From Venturia oleaginea (taxonomy: Eukaryota; Ascomycota; Dothideomycetes; Venturiales; Venturiaceae): 64,000 nucleotides of DNA. Positions 9,801-20,664 of the stretch are shown here, in pieces (position 1 is the stretch's first letter; each line of letters starts with the position of its first letter). Both the position numbers and the translations under genes were made by a program. The DNA is taken from positions 992,001 to 1,056,000 of the forward strand of contig JABMLP010000001.1 in the NCBI GenBank assembly GCA_013176395.1, given 5' to 3'. A model generated the notes under the pieces. That model searched no databases, was not told where the DNA came from, and saw only the letters and a list, made by a program, of their open reading frames with translations.

Positions 9801-12051
9801 AGATTATGTGCTGAGGTAATCCCGCGATTTCTACAAGTCGAGGGGCGCTGAATTGCTAATCCCGCGTGTTATCAAATATACTCACCGACGCATTCATGAT
9901 CCACGCATTTTGAGCCACGTAAGCAATGGTACCCCGAACGCTAACTTCACCTTCTACTTTGTGCAAATCACCCAAAATTGCTTGCAGCAAAGACGACTTG
10001 CCAGATCCAACGCGCCCAACGATGCAGTTAAGCTCTCCCTTGCGTGCTGAGAAATTAATGTCGGAAAGCACTTGCTTCGAGTCGCCGGAACCCCAGGTAA
10101 ACGAGGCATCTCGTACTTTTACACTCTCTTGTCCATTCTCAGTAGCCGCTGGCAGAGACTCGACGGCATCATTCTGAATCTCGCCCGCGATAAGGAATGA
10201 CTTCAACCTGTTTGCCGCCACAGTTGACTCAACAACCGAAGTAATGATGTTGGGTAGTTGCGTCAGTGGCATGGTGAGGAGGTTGAAGAGAGTGAGTGCT
10301 GGGAACACCAAGTCCACTGAAAGAGGTGCCTTGTTTACCACAACATAGAGCGTGAATGTTGCGCACGATACAAGAAACGGTGTCGTGTTCCAGCAAAATC
10401 GAGATGCCGCCTGTGCTCCGCCGATCTTCCTCAGTGTTTTCAACTCCTTGTCATTTCTGATATGAGCAAGTTTGTCTGCGAAAGCTGAGGTCCACGAGTA
10501 CAGCTTGATACTCTTGATATTGTTTAGGATCTCTGTAGTCACTCTTGTACGCTCGTCCTTGTTCTTCATTTGGATGTGTTGGAACTTTTCCATGATTCGG
10601 GCGAGGTAGATGTTGACTGGCACCACTAGACAATAGTTAGTTCCATATATTTACAGGTGATCTTTACTTACTAATTGCCATGACCACAACCCCCGCCAAG
10701 CCGACCCAGCCAAGCAGATGAAACAAAGAGGCCATGCATAAGATGATTTGAAATGGCGAACTCCAAAGCTGATGACCCTGACGAGAAAGATCCGATATCC
10801 TTTGCGTATCAACTGCCATCAGATTGACAATGTCCCCTGTGCTCTTTGCTTCACGTCCTGCATTGGACAATCGCATCGCTTTCTTGTAGATGTTGGCAAT
10901 CAGTCCTGCCTTGATAGTGGAACCAAGCTCAAAGATCCAATTCATGAATTGGTTGTTGCAGACAGATTGTGTAAGGGACACCGAGAACATTGCCATTGCG
11001 ATCAAAAATCCGCGAAACGGAGGATCGGGGGTCTCCGTTCGGTAAGAGTCGACGAAACCGATGAGCATGCGGAGAAGTGTGGGTTGGGTATATGACAAGA
11101 TATCGGCTGCCAATTTGACAGGAACAAACCCAAGGTATGGCTTTCCGAAACTCTTGAACAAGGTTCGCCAGACCGACGGACTTTTCCTGTGTGCTTCGAC
11201 TTCCCAGGCGAGCGAAAATTTCTTTCCGTTCGTCTTCGAAGTGTTCCTCTCTGGTAGGTCCCATAGATCTTCCTGTGTCAGATAGGTCTTGTAGCCTCGT
11301 ACCATTAGGGGAGTAAGCCATCCGAATGCCAGCGTCGAGAAAATATTGCTGAATTCCGCTGGACACTCCTTTTCGTCGCTGATCGCGCGGTACATACTTT
11401 GCTTCTTAGGGACAAGAAGTTCAAGTACGAACACAGTGATGGCAAGCACCAAATTCATAAGTACCAGTGCAAACAGACTCTCGTGATGAGTGAAGTTCTG
11501 GATGTACAGAGATCTGGTTTTCGTGATTGAGGCGAGAATATAAAATAGCCAGTAGGAAAGAGCGGCGCCGGAGGGCACTCTACTCCTCTCGTGTTCCAGC
11601 TCATGAACGCTGAAGATGGTACCGAGTGATACAATCTGTAAGAAGGTCGCCCAAAATCTAAAGTCTCCAAGCCAGGTGCCGGAATGACTGGTAATCTGGA
11701 GGTATCCTTCAAGGCTCGTGGTGATAGCCACTCCGGCGACAAGGACCTATCGAATTCTTAGATATTAATATATTAGAACCCAGACACACATACCAGTTTC
11801 GCGTAATAATGCCAGTCCTTCTCTGTCGGTTGTTTCGAACTCCTCATCAACAGGCGCCATATCGTGAAAGCGCCAGTGACAATGCCAAACGAGGCAATCA
11901 CCGCGAAAGGCACATCGACAAAACATGGTGTAAAATCATATCGATGAACAGATAACGGACCCCATCCTTCTGAATTGTGACAAAATGGCTGTCTGATAGG
12001 CGTAGTAGAGTTACTGAGTGTCGAGGCTGTATCTCTGGGAATATGTACCAT
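6891..12051 (-). CDS. ABCC (MRP) full transporter, Ycf1-like
   Basis: Six exons: 11794-12051, 10672-11746, 9886-10625, 8492-9606, 7671-8445 and 6891-7523. All join in frame to give 1,531 residues, close to yeast Ycf1 (1,515). The N-terminus [20 protein letters not shown] matches the Ycf1/MRP start, which opens an extra membrane domain (TMD0). Two membrane domains and two ATPase domains follow. NBD1 has Walker A GRVGSGKS, signature LSGGQ and Walker B VYIFDD. NBD2 has Walker A GRTGAGKS (made by an exon join), signature LSQGQ and Walker B ILVLDEAT. An acidic/Ser-rich linker ([13 protein letters not shown]) separates the halves and is a typical phosphorylation site region. Family members export glutathione conjugates and metal-glutathione complexes into the vacuole, and that role is inferred here. 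Intron 3 is 279 nt because of an inserted inverted-repeat element. Confidence 0.93.
9664..9855. mobile_element. 192 bp inverted-repeat element within ABC transporter intron 3
   Basis: The outer arms CAATTCAGTGCCCCTCG (9664-9680) and CGAGGGGCGCTGAATTG (9839-9855) match as a 16/17 inverted repeat. The centre holds a copy of the palindromic family (9720-9792). The element lies wholly inside intron 9607-9885. No clear target duplication is visible. It looks like a MITE, or a MITE into which the smaller palindrome inserted. Confidence 0.65.
9720..9792. repeat. Palindromic repeat family, copy 4 (intronic)
   Basis: The left arm TCAAGATCGATAAATTTCTG pairs with a right arm whose end reads TAGATATCGATCTTGA. 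This is the best-conserved pair of outer ends, and the right arm is about four bases longer than the left. Confidence 0.75.
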
Positions 12052-12937
12052 TTTTTAATGGCCTCGTAAAGATTCTAGAGAAGATTGATGGATTCAGATG
12101 GTGGAGAATGGAGTAATAATGAACTAATGATATCTACGACACAAGGCAGAGATCTCAGCGTGGTGCCTCTCCAACGGCGCGTTACCGGCTGCAAGAGCAG
12201 GAGATTCGCCTCGCATTTCTTTACCACACCACTGGAGGAAGATGGTGATAAGTTTAATAGCCAGTCATAACCGCTTTGCGAAACAATCTCGCGCATGTTC
12301 ACCTCTCTTCAAGACTTGTCGTAATACATAGCCACAGTCGCCAGTGCCAGAGAATGCCTCAAGGCAAAGAAATCTTCATGGAACACCATATCATGACAAG
12401 GATGGATTTTGGTGGCATTGGTCCTGATGCCGCTAAGATAGCCCCACCATATGATGCATGGGAAGTCGAGTTCGTGATAGGACAGCTGGTGCGGGATATA
12501 AATGCACGTTGTTCGGTAGGCTGGTAGTATGGCGTCGGTACATCGGCTTACATAGTACGAGATAGGCCGAAGTGAGCAGCTCGGAGAAGGAGGTGGTGAG
12601 ATGTCTGAAGTCTCGATGGTGAAGCGTGGAAGGAGGATGGCAAGAAGACGTGATTCACAGAGCATCCTTGCCGCTGATCACCGCTGAGATCTCTGCTTCT
12701 CTTACAATCCATCCTCGCCATCTTCAGTCGATTCGAGATATTGCGATTCAAAATTCAATGCTATATACGTAGAACGCAACAAGATGAGCGGAGAAAAGCC
12801 CCAAATCACATCCCGTTCCATTGAGCAAAGAAAATCCAGTTGCGGTATCCCAGACTCCATCCAGAGCCCAAACATATACATACATCACATATAATGTGAG
12901 CCAGTTTCTCATTCGTTCCTAAGCCATCACGCTGCCT
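12052..12937. other. Intergenic region upstream of the ABC transporter
   Basis: It separates the ABC transporter start from the 3' end of the next minus-strand gene and should hold the transporter's promoter. I see no supported gene. Confidence 0.5.
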
Positions 12938-15900
12938 CTACGAAACAACAATCTTGGTCATCTCAGCCATAACACCAGCAACATAAATCGTTCCGCCAAC
13001 CGCCGCAACGCCAAGTGCAACTCTTCTCATCGCCCTTCCCCAAGCCTTCTTCCTCTGCTTCCTGTCCTTCTTGTTCCCTCTTTGTGCCTGAGTACCACTG
13101 AATACCTCCTCCGTCCTTCTTGGTCCACTCGTTGCACCCCAGGAAGGCAGACGTGGTTTCGGTTCATCCTTCGCCGCGACCGTCTCCACGACAAATGCTT
13201 CACTCGCTCCACGTTTGGATCCTTGCATTTGACGAAGTATGAGCATGTTTCGCTCGCCGTGGACGGTCTCGTAGCCTTTCAGACGGAGTTCTTGTACGAG
13301 TGGAAGAAATTTAGCGGGGTGGTGGAGCTCTCTCAGTGCGAGCGTGAGTGGGATCGTGCTTTCGGACGATTGTGGTGGGGAAGTGAAAGAAGCGCGGGTG
13401 ATTGACTGAGTCTGACTGTCGTACGCAAGGAGCGTGTATGGCACAGCTGGAGTATCTATTGGAATTTCTGCCTCGACATTCGCTGCTGGTTCCGTTGCTG
13501 GCTCAGGTACGACAGCAGTTGGTGTTGCTTTTGGTGGAGCAGCTGGCACAACCTCTGGCGCACCGGCCGTCACGAGAGCGGGTTCGGTAGCTGGTGTAAT
13601 TCCTGACGTCTCCATCGGTGCTGAAGCAACTTCTGGCACCGAGGTCTCAACTTCGGGCTCTACAGGGGGCGCGATGATCAGGTTTGGATTACAAGAATCT
13701 ACCAGTGGTTGAGCATGATTTGTTGCAATCTTCCCATATTTCGATTCGTAGATGCTCCTAATTCTGCGAGTCAAAGAGTCATTTTCGTCGACTTTTTTGG
13801 TAGACTCAGTACGGTCCGAGACCGGCCATGCCGAGGCTGAAATGTTGTTTGCTGTTAAAGAGGCGGCAGCAGTCCGAGAAGTTTCCAAAGCATTCATCGC
13901 AGCCTTTTGCGCCGCAATTTCCGTTTCCAGGCTTGCCTGAGCCTTTGTGAGCTTCGAATCTTCGATAGGCCTGACCAATGCTGCGTCAGCAGCTTTCTTT
14001 GTTGTGTATCCGAAGAACTTAGTAAGGGATGGAATGCGGCGAGTAACTGGGACCAGAGCAGATTTCTCTGCACTTTCACTCTTAGCCGAAACTCCTTCAC
14101 TGATTCGACTTCTCTCTGTCGCCAATTTGGCCTTGAACTCGCTAACAAGCTTCGTCAGCTCGGCACCGGCAAGTTGAATCTCCTTCACCTGCTTTTGCAT
14201 GCTTTGGGCCTGGTATTTAGCCTTGCGAGTTTCTTCCAACTTCTGGATCAGAATTTGAATCTTATCCTTCATTTTCGAAAAGTTCACGTCTAAGATCTCC
14301 GCGTGAGCTCTTGCTTCCTCAATTGCCTCAGCAATACGAGCGCGGTAGTCCACGGTTTTACTATCTCTAGCCACCTGAGTCTTGTGTCTTATCACTTCGA
14401 CACCGGCACGAGCTTGAGCCAGCGTCTCTGCCATACTCGCTCGATTGTTGACCAGCTCTTTCTTCGCATTGGCCACTTTATTTTTCATGTTATTTTTGGC
14501 GACTGCGATGTTGTAATCCATGATGTCGTTCATTGCGGCCGCCTCCTCAGCCTTTTTGCTTTCAGACTCCTGGGCGAGCTTGACATTTCGAGTGCTCGGC
14601 TCGATCGTGTCACTAGCGACCTCTTTCATCATCTTCGAGATGAAATCAGTCTTCTCTCTCATCTCGGCGACCTGATAATCGTTGGTCTTTGCCACTGCCC
14701 CAGCTTCAGACATTCTGACACGATTGTTCTCCATTTCCTTCTTTGCATTCGCTTCCTTGTTCTTCAAGTTGCTTCTGGCAACCTGTTTGTTGTAATCCAT
14801 AACTTCATTCATCGCAGCCATTTCTTCAGCCTTCGTACTTTCTGTCGTGGGTGCGAGCTTGACATGATGAGTACCTGGTTCGGTATACTCCTGAATCGTT
14901 TCGACTTCATTTAAATTGATAGTGTTAGGAGCTTGTGGGTTTAGGGCGTCGAGTTCCTGCTGTCGGAGCTTCTCCATTGTCCACTCGTCTCCTAGCCATT
15001 GAGACATCGTCTTCGCACTCTCCTGCTCTTTCACTGAGACTTCGTTGCTCTTGCTGTTCTGCACTTCCCGAAGCTTTTGTAGCGTCTTCTCTGCTACCTC
15101 TTTGTCGATCGAATGTACTTCGTTGAAATCATTCTCAAGCATGATGCGCTTCTTTGTGTCTTTGCCTTCTGAAGAGTCTGATGTCTTGGCGGGAGAAGAC
15201 TTCACGAAGCCCTCTTGTATCAGCCAATCGTCTCGAGAAAAGTTGGCGGGTGGAAGTCTTGCAGCTTTGTACTGATCATATTCGGCTCGTACGTCAGTTG
15301 GAGCGGTTTCATCCATCTTTGATTTCCCCGCGTCCGATTGAGTGTATGGTTGTTGATTCTCGATTGGATCTTCCTTGAGCATGGTAAAGCTGGGCTGGCG
15401 GTCTTTGGATGTCTCTTTGGTATATCGATCCAAAGAGGTCTGCAGAGGTTTGCCGTCACTTTGCTTTGCCACTTTGGGAGTTGTGGCGTATCTGTCTAGC
15501 GAAGTCTGCAGAATGTTGGTCCCTCTTTGCACAACTGAATTAGTAGGCTTTGATTCACTCGATGACATGTCGGCTGTTTCGGCAGGCTTAAATGGCTTGA
15601 CTGGAATGTCCACGGGAGCATCCACATCTTGGCCGTAACGACCGAAAATAGTCTCGGTCTTATGGATCATTCGATTGCTGATAGGGTCGTATTCGATGTC
15701 CTCGTCCTTTCTCTGACTACCAGCTCCTATCGGACTTGTCGCGATTGGAGTATGTTTGCTATTCGACTCTGTCCTGCCCACGGTTGTTGGCGCTGTGCTG
15801 TTGATTGGATCTGGCGTGATACCATCACCCTGAGATGGCTTGTCTCCAAGAATCTCGATCCTCCAGGACGACATTTGCTTCCTCCATGTGGTATCCCTTT

Positions 15901-16315
15901 CGGCCTGATTTCGCCATAGACTGGAAATTTCCATGGGCCAAGCTCGTTTACCAAATCTGCCCAGCATACGGTTACTGTTTCCGAACAAAGCCTCATATGG
16001 ATCCTGTTCCAGAGCTTTGCGAATGTGATCCATGCGCTGCTGCCACATCTGCTCCTTGTCATTGAAATCGGAGTAACTCTGAGCAGAGGGATTATGCTTG
16101 ATATTTCTGCCATAATCTGACTCATCGTTATAATTGTAGTTTCTCAAACGCTTCTGGTCAGCATGCCGACGAAGCTCGTTGCGATGTCGTCGCCCGAAGA
16201 AGGTGCGAGTCTGAAGGGTGCTTGTTGATTGTGAAGCCCGCACAACGAGTAGAGATCGATGGCATAGTATCAGAGTGTGTGGCGGGCTGCCATGTTTGAG
16301 GACTGGAGGAAGCAT
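12938..16315 (-). CDS. Large probable mitochondrial membrane protein
   Basis: One uninterrupted frame of 1,125 residues from ATG 16315. The first 60 residues are basic and poor in acids (RASQSTSTLQTRTFFGRRHR), like a mitochondrial presequence. Two near-identical short repeats (LQTSLDRY) lie around residues 270-300. A duplicated helical module of 93 residues, judged by the 279 bp DNA spacing between 14535 and 14814, includes AAMNEVMDYNKQVARSNLKN and AAMNDIMDYNIAVAKNNMKN. A Pro/Ala/Val-rich linker follows. A compact C-terminal part (LALRELHHPAKFLPLVQELR, then GYETVHGERNMLILRQ) precedes a basic stretch and one hydrophobic helix (VALGVAAVGGTIYVAGVMAE) at the very end. The domain order suggests a tail-anchored inner-membrane protein facing the matrix. 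I know of no function; proteins with this C-terminus occur widely in filamentous fungi. Confidence 0.85.
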   Translation of the reverse strand: MLPPVLKHGSPPHTLILCHRSLLVVRASQSTSTLQTRTFFGRRHRNELRRHADQKRLRNYNYNDESDYGRNIKHNPSAQSYSDFNDKEQMWQQRMDHIRKALEQDPYEALFGNSNRMLGRFGKRAWPMEISSLWRNQAERDTTWRKQMSSWRIEILGDKPSQGDGITPDPINSTAPTTVGRTESNSKHTPIATSPIGAGSQRKDEDIEYDPISNRMIHKTETIFGRYGQDVDAPVDIPVKPFKPAETADMSSSESKPTNSVVQRGTNILQTSLDRYATTPKVAKQSDGKPLQTSLDRYTKETSKDRQPSFTMLKEDPIENQQPYTQSDAGKSKMDETAPTDVRAEYDQYKAARLPPANFSRDDWLIQEGFVKSSPAKTSDSSEGKDTKKRIMLENDFNEVHSIDKEVAEKTLQKLREVQNSKSNEVSVKEQESAKTMSQWLGDEWTMEKLRQQELDALNPQAPNTINLNEVETIQEYTEPGTHHVKLAPTTESTKAEEMAAMNEVMDYNKQVARSNLKNKEANAKKEMENNRVRMSEAGAVAKTNDYQVAEMREKTDFISKMMKEVASDTIEPSTRNVKLAQESESKKAEEAAAMNDIMDYNIAVAKNNMKNKVANAKKELVNNRASMAETLAQARAGVEVIRHKTQVARDSKTVDYRARIAEAIEEARAHAEILDVNFSKMKDKIQILIQKLEETRKAKYQAQSMQKQVKEIQLAGAELTKLVSEFKAKLATERSRISEGVSAKSESAEKSALVPVTRRIPSLTKFFGYTTKKAADAALVRPIEDSKLTKAQASLETEIAAQKAAMNALETSRTAAASLTANNISASAWPVSDRTESTKKVDENDSLTRRIRSIYESKYGKIATNHAQPLVDSCNPNLIIAPPVEPEVETSVPEVASAPMETSGITPATEPALVTAGAPEVVPAAPPKATPTAVVPEPATEPAANVEAEIPIDTPAVPYTLLAYDSQTQSITRASFTSPPQSSESTIPLTLALRELHHPAKFLPLVQELRLKGYETVHGERNMLILRQMQGSKRGASEAFVVETVAAKDEPKPRLPSWGATSGPRRTEEVFSGTQAQRGNKKDRKQRKKAWGRAMRRVALGVAAVGGTIYVAGVMAEMTKIVVS

Positions 16316-17192
16316 GGTGACAGCCTGGCAGCGGAGATAAGGGGGATAGGGATCGGGTGGTTGAGGAAGTTAAGGGTTTCTATCATTTATTAGTGAGTAA
16401 CAAGATCCTCAGATGTCAGTATCCTACATACAGTTCACGAGAGAAGCAATGCCTGCGTGGAGGAGATAATGGTCGCTGGAGGGCAATGTGCTCCACGATT
16501 GCAGGCTGAAAGACGTGATAAGAGAAGGTCACAGAGAAAAGCTATCGAAGCGTGTAAATGAAGAAATGAAGGGAAAGAAGGGAAAGGAAGCTGCAGCAGA
16601 TGCCCGCGGACAGCTCTACATGTATTGGATTATTGCAAGTGTAGCTGTGGGTGTTGAGATAGCGACACTCGTAGATGCTCTATCAGCAACGGAGGGGTAT
16701 CTCCACATCTGCAGGGTTCGTCGCGAGGCCAAAGGAAGCACAGACAGTAGATACACGCAAGCACATGTTTCTCGAATTCAATTATCATCTTCATCAACAA
16801 CATGGAAACTCACCAGAACATGATACTAGTACTACGGCTCACTCGTCCATGCCAATCATGTAATTAACCATGAGCTTTCCAGGGTTTGTCTATGAAGACA
16901 AAAGCTTGAGGAAACACTCTGATGAAAGCATCTCTGAACCCGACCACTTTCCGATCGAAACAATTACATACAGGAATCATTATATACCTAGCAGATGAAT
17001 CATTCTCAGCCTTGTGACCAAGGCTCCAACGCATAGCCGAAATCGGCAAACGCTCGCAGATGGATCCATGCTTACAGCTGTGACTCCACTTCCCCATAGT
17101 CACGTATCGCGACTCCGCCTTCTCTCACCAACATGTAACCAGTCTTCTCCCACCCTCAACCTCATTCCAATCTCTTCTCACCTCCAAAAATC
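16316..17192. other. Divergent promoter region
   Basis: It lies between the divergent starts at 16315 (minus) and 17193 (plus) and presumably carries both promoters. Short frames here look non-coding. Confidence 0.5.
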
Positions 17193-18289
17193 ATGGGCGT
17201 CTACTACGAAACCATCCCCCCCTCCCTCCAAAAATGGTGCCTAGACCAAAAAATGTTCTGGGTCGCAACAGCGCCCCTATCCGGCGACGGCCACGTCAAC
17301 GTCTCTCCAAAAGGCGGTCCCTACTTCGGTATCCCAGATGAAAAAACATTTTGGTACATGGATCTCACAGGAAGCGGGAACGAGACAATAAGTCACCTCT
17401 GGGAACGGGGAAACGGGAGGATAACAATTCAATTCAATGCTTTTGAGGGACCGCCTAAGATTGTGAGATTCTGGGGAAAGGGTATGTGAATACTTTCATC
17501 CATGTTTCTTTCTTGGGGGGTGAGGGTAGGACGAGTTTATAGATGTATGCTGATTTTTGGGATTAGGACGTGTTCTTGAGAATGGTACTTCCGAGTTTAA
17601 CAACCTCGTTTCGAAATACTCCATAAATTGTATCCCGGGAACTCGTTCTATTATCATCGTCGATATACATCAAGTAGGCAGTTCCTGCGGTTTCTCGGTC
17701 CCCTTTTACGATTTCAAGGAACACAGACCTGTCCTGAATGATTTCTTCAAGAATAAAGAGAAGAAATTTAAGGCGGGGAAGACGGAGGAAAGTATGGATC
17801 GGTACGTTTTGAACTCCTCCCATCTCCTTCCCCTTTCAAAGTGGGTTCGTTTGGCAATTGAGTCGTCTTTTGAAAATCCGTATATCTGGCTTTCGTGCAG
17901 GAGGTCATCGATATTCTGTCAATCTCGAATTCAAGAGACTTCAAAAACCAGTAAGTGTACAAGTACTAACTAACCCCAGATATTGGGCCTACAAAAACGC
18001 CTGGAGCATGGACGGTCTCCCAGGAATGAAAAGAGCATTAGTAGCCGCCAAAACAGAAAACTTAGCACCCATCAAAAAGATGATCGGCCCCTTCGCACCA
18101 GAGCAAATGAAGAGGTTAAGAGCGCAGTCGTATACACTAGAACACCTTTTCCTAGTGGCTTTGGTATTCTTCATGCTAGGGATGGGTACGGTTCTGTATG
18201 GTGAGATGATTGCTGAGCGTTTGGTCATGGCGTTTCCGGTGTTGAGGAAAGCGGATACGATTCCTTTGCTTAGAAATGTAGTACAATGA
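17193..18289 (+). CDS. Pyridoxamine 5'-phosphate oxidase-like flavin split-barrel protein
   Basis: Three exons (17193-17481, 17567-17801, 17980-18289) join in frame to give 277 residues. The start MGVYYETIPPSLQKWCLDQK, then MFWVATAPLSGDGHVNVSPK, GGPYFGIPDEKTFWYMDLTG and GNGRITIQFNAFEGPPKIVR form the usual PNPOx-like barrel that binds FMN or a related cofactor. The C-terminus carries a hydrophobic segment (LFLVALVFFMLGMGTVLYG) and a short tail, so the protein is likely membrane-attached. Intron 2 (178 nt) is long for this window. Fungal members are mostly uncharacterised, and true pyridoxine-phosphate oxidase activity should not be assumed. Confidence 0.85.
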
Positions 18290-18460
18290 ATGATCAGTGC
18301 CACAATGAAAAGGTCGCGTTGGTGCCTCCTGGACGAAGAGCTCGAAACTCGATTTTGAGACCGTTGTTATGCTTCGTTTGGTAGCACTCAATATTATTCT
18401 TTCAATCTCAAGTCACTCCAACTCATACCTCAAGTTATTTTACCATTCTCGACTACAATT

Positions 18461-18528
18461 CGATCATCGATAAGATTCTGGTGATCAAAAACTGAAAGAT
18501 CGCCAGAAATCTATCGACATCGATCTCC
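18461..18528. repeat. Palindromic repeat family, copy 5
   Basis: The left arm CGATCATCGATAAGATTCTG pairs with a right arm CAGAAATCTATCGACATCGA. It lies between the 3' ends of two convergent genes. Confidence 0.75.
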
Positions 18529-18701
18529 CGTGAAGAGGGTCAGAATCAGACAGCACGGTATTGCTGTGGTAATACAATCATGTTGCATTAAGAATCATTT
18601 CATATAGACGTTAGGTTACATGCTGACAGTAAGATGCAATGGAAAAACAGCAGTGGGCTGCCAATTACAACTTTCATAGCCCGCCACTAAACAAGAAGCG
18701 A

Positions 18702-19357
18702 TCAGGAAGCTTTGATAATCGTCAGAGGCATTGTGAGTTCCGCCGATTTGCAAGTCTGAGAAGTAACGCTGTAAATCTGTCCGATGGTCCAGTTTGCAGT
18801 TTGCCTGTATTCGTTGTCGCAATCCAAATCAGCTGTCCCGCGTCCAGAAGCGAAATAAGTCTCGGTATGTCTATCATAATCGTGTCAGCACTGCACCAAG
18901 ATCGAAAGTACCGGTAAACTGGTAAGAAGGAAGGACAGGAGTGATAGGGATGAAAGCCCAGCGGGAGCCTAGAATCAGAGTATTTGTCTACTCACGGCGT
19001 ATGATTTCCATTCACAATCCGTGTCTGGTTGACAGTAATTGCGCCGGATGTCGAGAAGGTGAAATCGGTCCTTCCTCCCTCGCCACTATCGTCTGGGTCG
19101 CATCTATAGGTGATATCTCCGTAAAAGAAGCTGAACTCTCGTCGGGATTCGGCGCGGCAGTGTATTGTGTGGGGCGGCGTGAAAGAGCTCGTCAAGTCGA
19201 ACGAGACGGTACCCGAACCAGTCGCGTAGTGAGCTGGGGTAGAGAAGATGTATGAAGAGTTGTAGAGGATGTTACAGAGCTTGAAGGTGCGGACTGGTGG
19301 TTGTGCCAAAGCTAGTGGTGCTAGAAGAAGCAGGGAGGAAAGAAGAGAGGTATGCAT
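18702..19357 (-). CDS. Small secreted protein, unknown family
   Basis: Exon 1 (18996-19357) and exon 2 (18702-18870) join in frame across a 125 nt intron (GTGAGT donor, ATAG acceptor) to give 176 residues. The chosen ATG at 19357 gives a clean signal peptide, MHTSLLSSLLLLAPLALAQ. An in-frame ATG further out (19453) would bury it. The mature part has a few cysteines (KLCNIL, HCRAES, YRCDPDD, DLDCDNEY, QTCKSAEL) and several N-glycosylation sequons (NSS, NQT, NWT). It is probably an extracellular beta-rich protein. No catalytic motif is visible. It is a candidate for secreted host-interaction or wall functions, but I cannot name a family. Confidence 0.7.
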
Positions 19358-20151
19358 TGTGATGGACGACTGGACGATGTGTGAATGATGGCTTGCTTGA
19401 TTTGTGGTGTATAATGAGGCTTGAACAGGAGTGGAGTTGGAAAGGAAACTCATGAATTTATACTGCCTTGTTGCACCTGGAGCCCATCTTACATGTCACC
19501 ATGTTGGGTCTATTTTCGGCGTCCTGCCTTCCAATAGTGCTGTTCTCGTATTGCGGGCCCAAGATGCTGTGAGCGACCTCTGATCCAGGTTATACGAGGT
19601 CGCTGTTTTGATAGAATGAGCTGAAAATGCAGGACTTTTCAAAGCTGGAGCCCGATGCTACGCTTCCTGAATGGTGGTTTCCCGATGAATTTAGGTGACA
19701 GCGGTACAAAAAGCTCGGGTTTGTGACGCCTACATAGCGGTGGTTGGACCTCGAAAGAAACTCGTTTTCTTTACGTACTGGCCATGAAATAGAGCAGGTT
19801 CGAGTCAGACGAAGCGTTTGATGGAATTTGTTGTTGTGTGATGGTTGTGTTTCAGTGTGTGCATCGTGAAGACATCTCTTAGCGTCGACATTTTAGGACT
19901 CTCGTTCAAGTTTCCATCATTAATCTTTCTCCAACCAAAACAACATCAACAACATTCAAGACGCTTTGCTTTAGACCGAATCAATCAGAAGACTTTGTCA
20001 CTCATCCAATGCCATTCTCTCACATCGTCATCACGGCTGTCGTGCTGTTGTGCTCGAATGTTTCTGTTGGAGGGACAGTAACGCTATCATACACAGCTAC
20101 AAGCTTAGTGATTGAGATACTGGTAATCATACTTTGTACAGCTCACAAATC
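19358..20151. other. Intergenic region, secreted protein to RidA gene
   Basis: It contains the presumed promoter of the minus-strand secreted protein and the RidA gene's 3' flank. No gene is supported. Confidence 0.5.
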
Positions 20152-20664
20152 CTAGTTCAACGTAGCCTTCGCCCTTCGAGCCTCCTCCGCACCCTCCTCG
20201 TCGTACGCTTCCACATCAATCTCGAAATGCATAGTTCCTAGACCCAGCTCCTTCACACCTAGCAACGTCCAGGTCGCCTTGTGCTCTGGCATCCACTTCT
20301 TCAGGTTTGCGACCATGATCTCGAACTGCGATTTGACATCTGTGGAATATGTTGTAACGCGGTACACCTGAGACCAACCCTTCCCGCCGGCATTCTTCAA
20401 GTTGAGCTCGCAGTTGGCAAACGCTTGGTTGATCTCTGTCTCGAGATCGTTGTGTACTTTCAGACCCTGGCTGGGATCCTGATTGGGGTCCCATCCGCCT
20501 GAAGCAAAGAAGTCAGTCCGGAGCTTGCTACTTTGGAATGAACACATCGTACCTTGGCCCGAGCAGATTATGGTGTTACCCACACGGACGGCTTGGGTGT
20601 AGGACAAGTTCTCTTCTGCCCACACCCCAGTTCCAGGGTATGCGTAACGTTGGAGCTGTGACAT
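20152..20664 (-). CDS. RidA/YjgF/UK114 family protein
   Basis: Exons 20553-20664 and 20152-20498 join across a 54 nt intron to give 152 residues. The pattern fits the RidA trimer family: an N-terminal strand GTGVWAEENLSYTQAVRVGN, TIICSGQGGWDP formed across the splice, EINQAFANCELNLKNAG, VYRVTTYSTDV and a C-terminal LGLGTMHFEIDVEAY. Classical members deaminate reactive enamine/imine intermediates from PLP enzymes. This longer fungal type may do something else. The start is the first ATG of the RidA fold; upstream in-frame residues lack it. Confidence 0.88.
   Translation of the reverse strand: MSQLQRYAYPGTGVWAEENLSYTQAVRVGNTIICSGQGTMCSFQSSKLRTDFFASGGWDPNQDPSQGLKVHNDLETEINQAFANCELNLKNAGGKGWSQVYRVTTYSTDVKSQFEIMVANLKKWMPEHKATWTLLGVKELGLGTMHFEIDVEAYDEEGAEEARRAKATLN

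Noticed and set aside
6891..20664. Possible secondary-metabolite or detoxification cluster around the ABC transporter
   Set aside because: Neighbours are unrelated, and no polyketide, peptide or terpene synthase is present.
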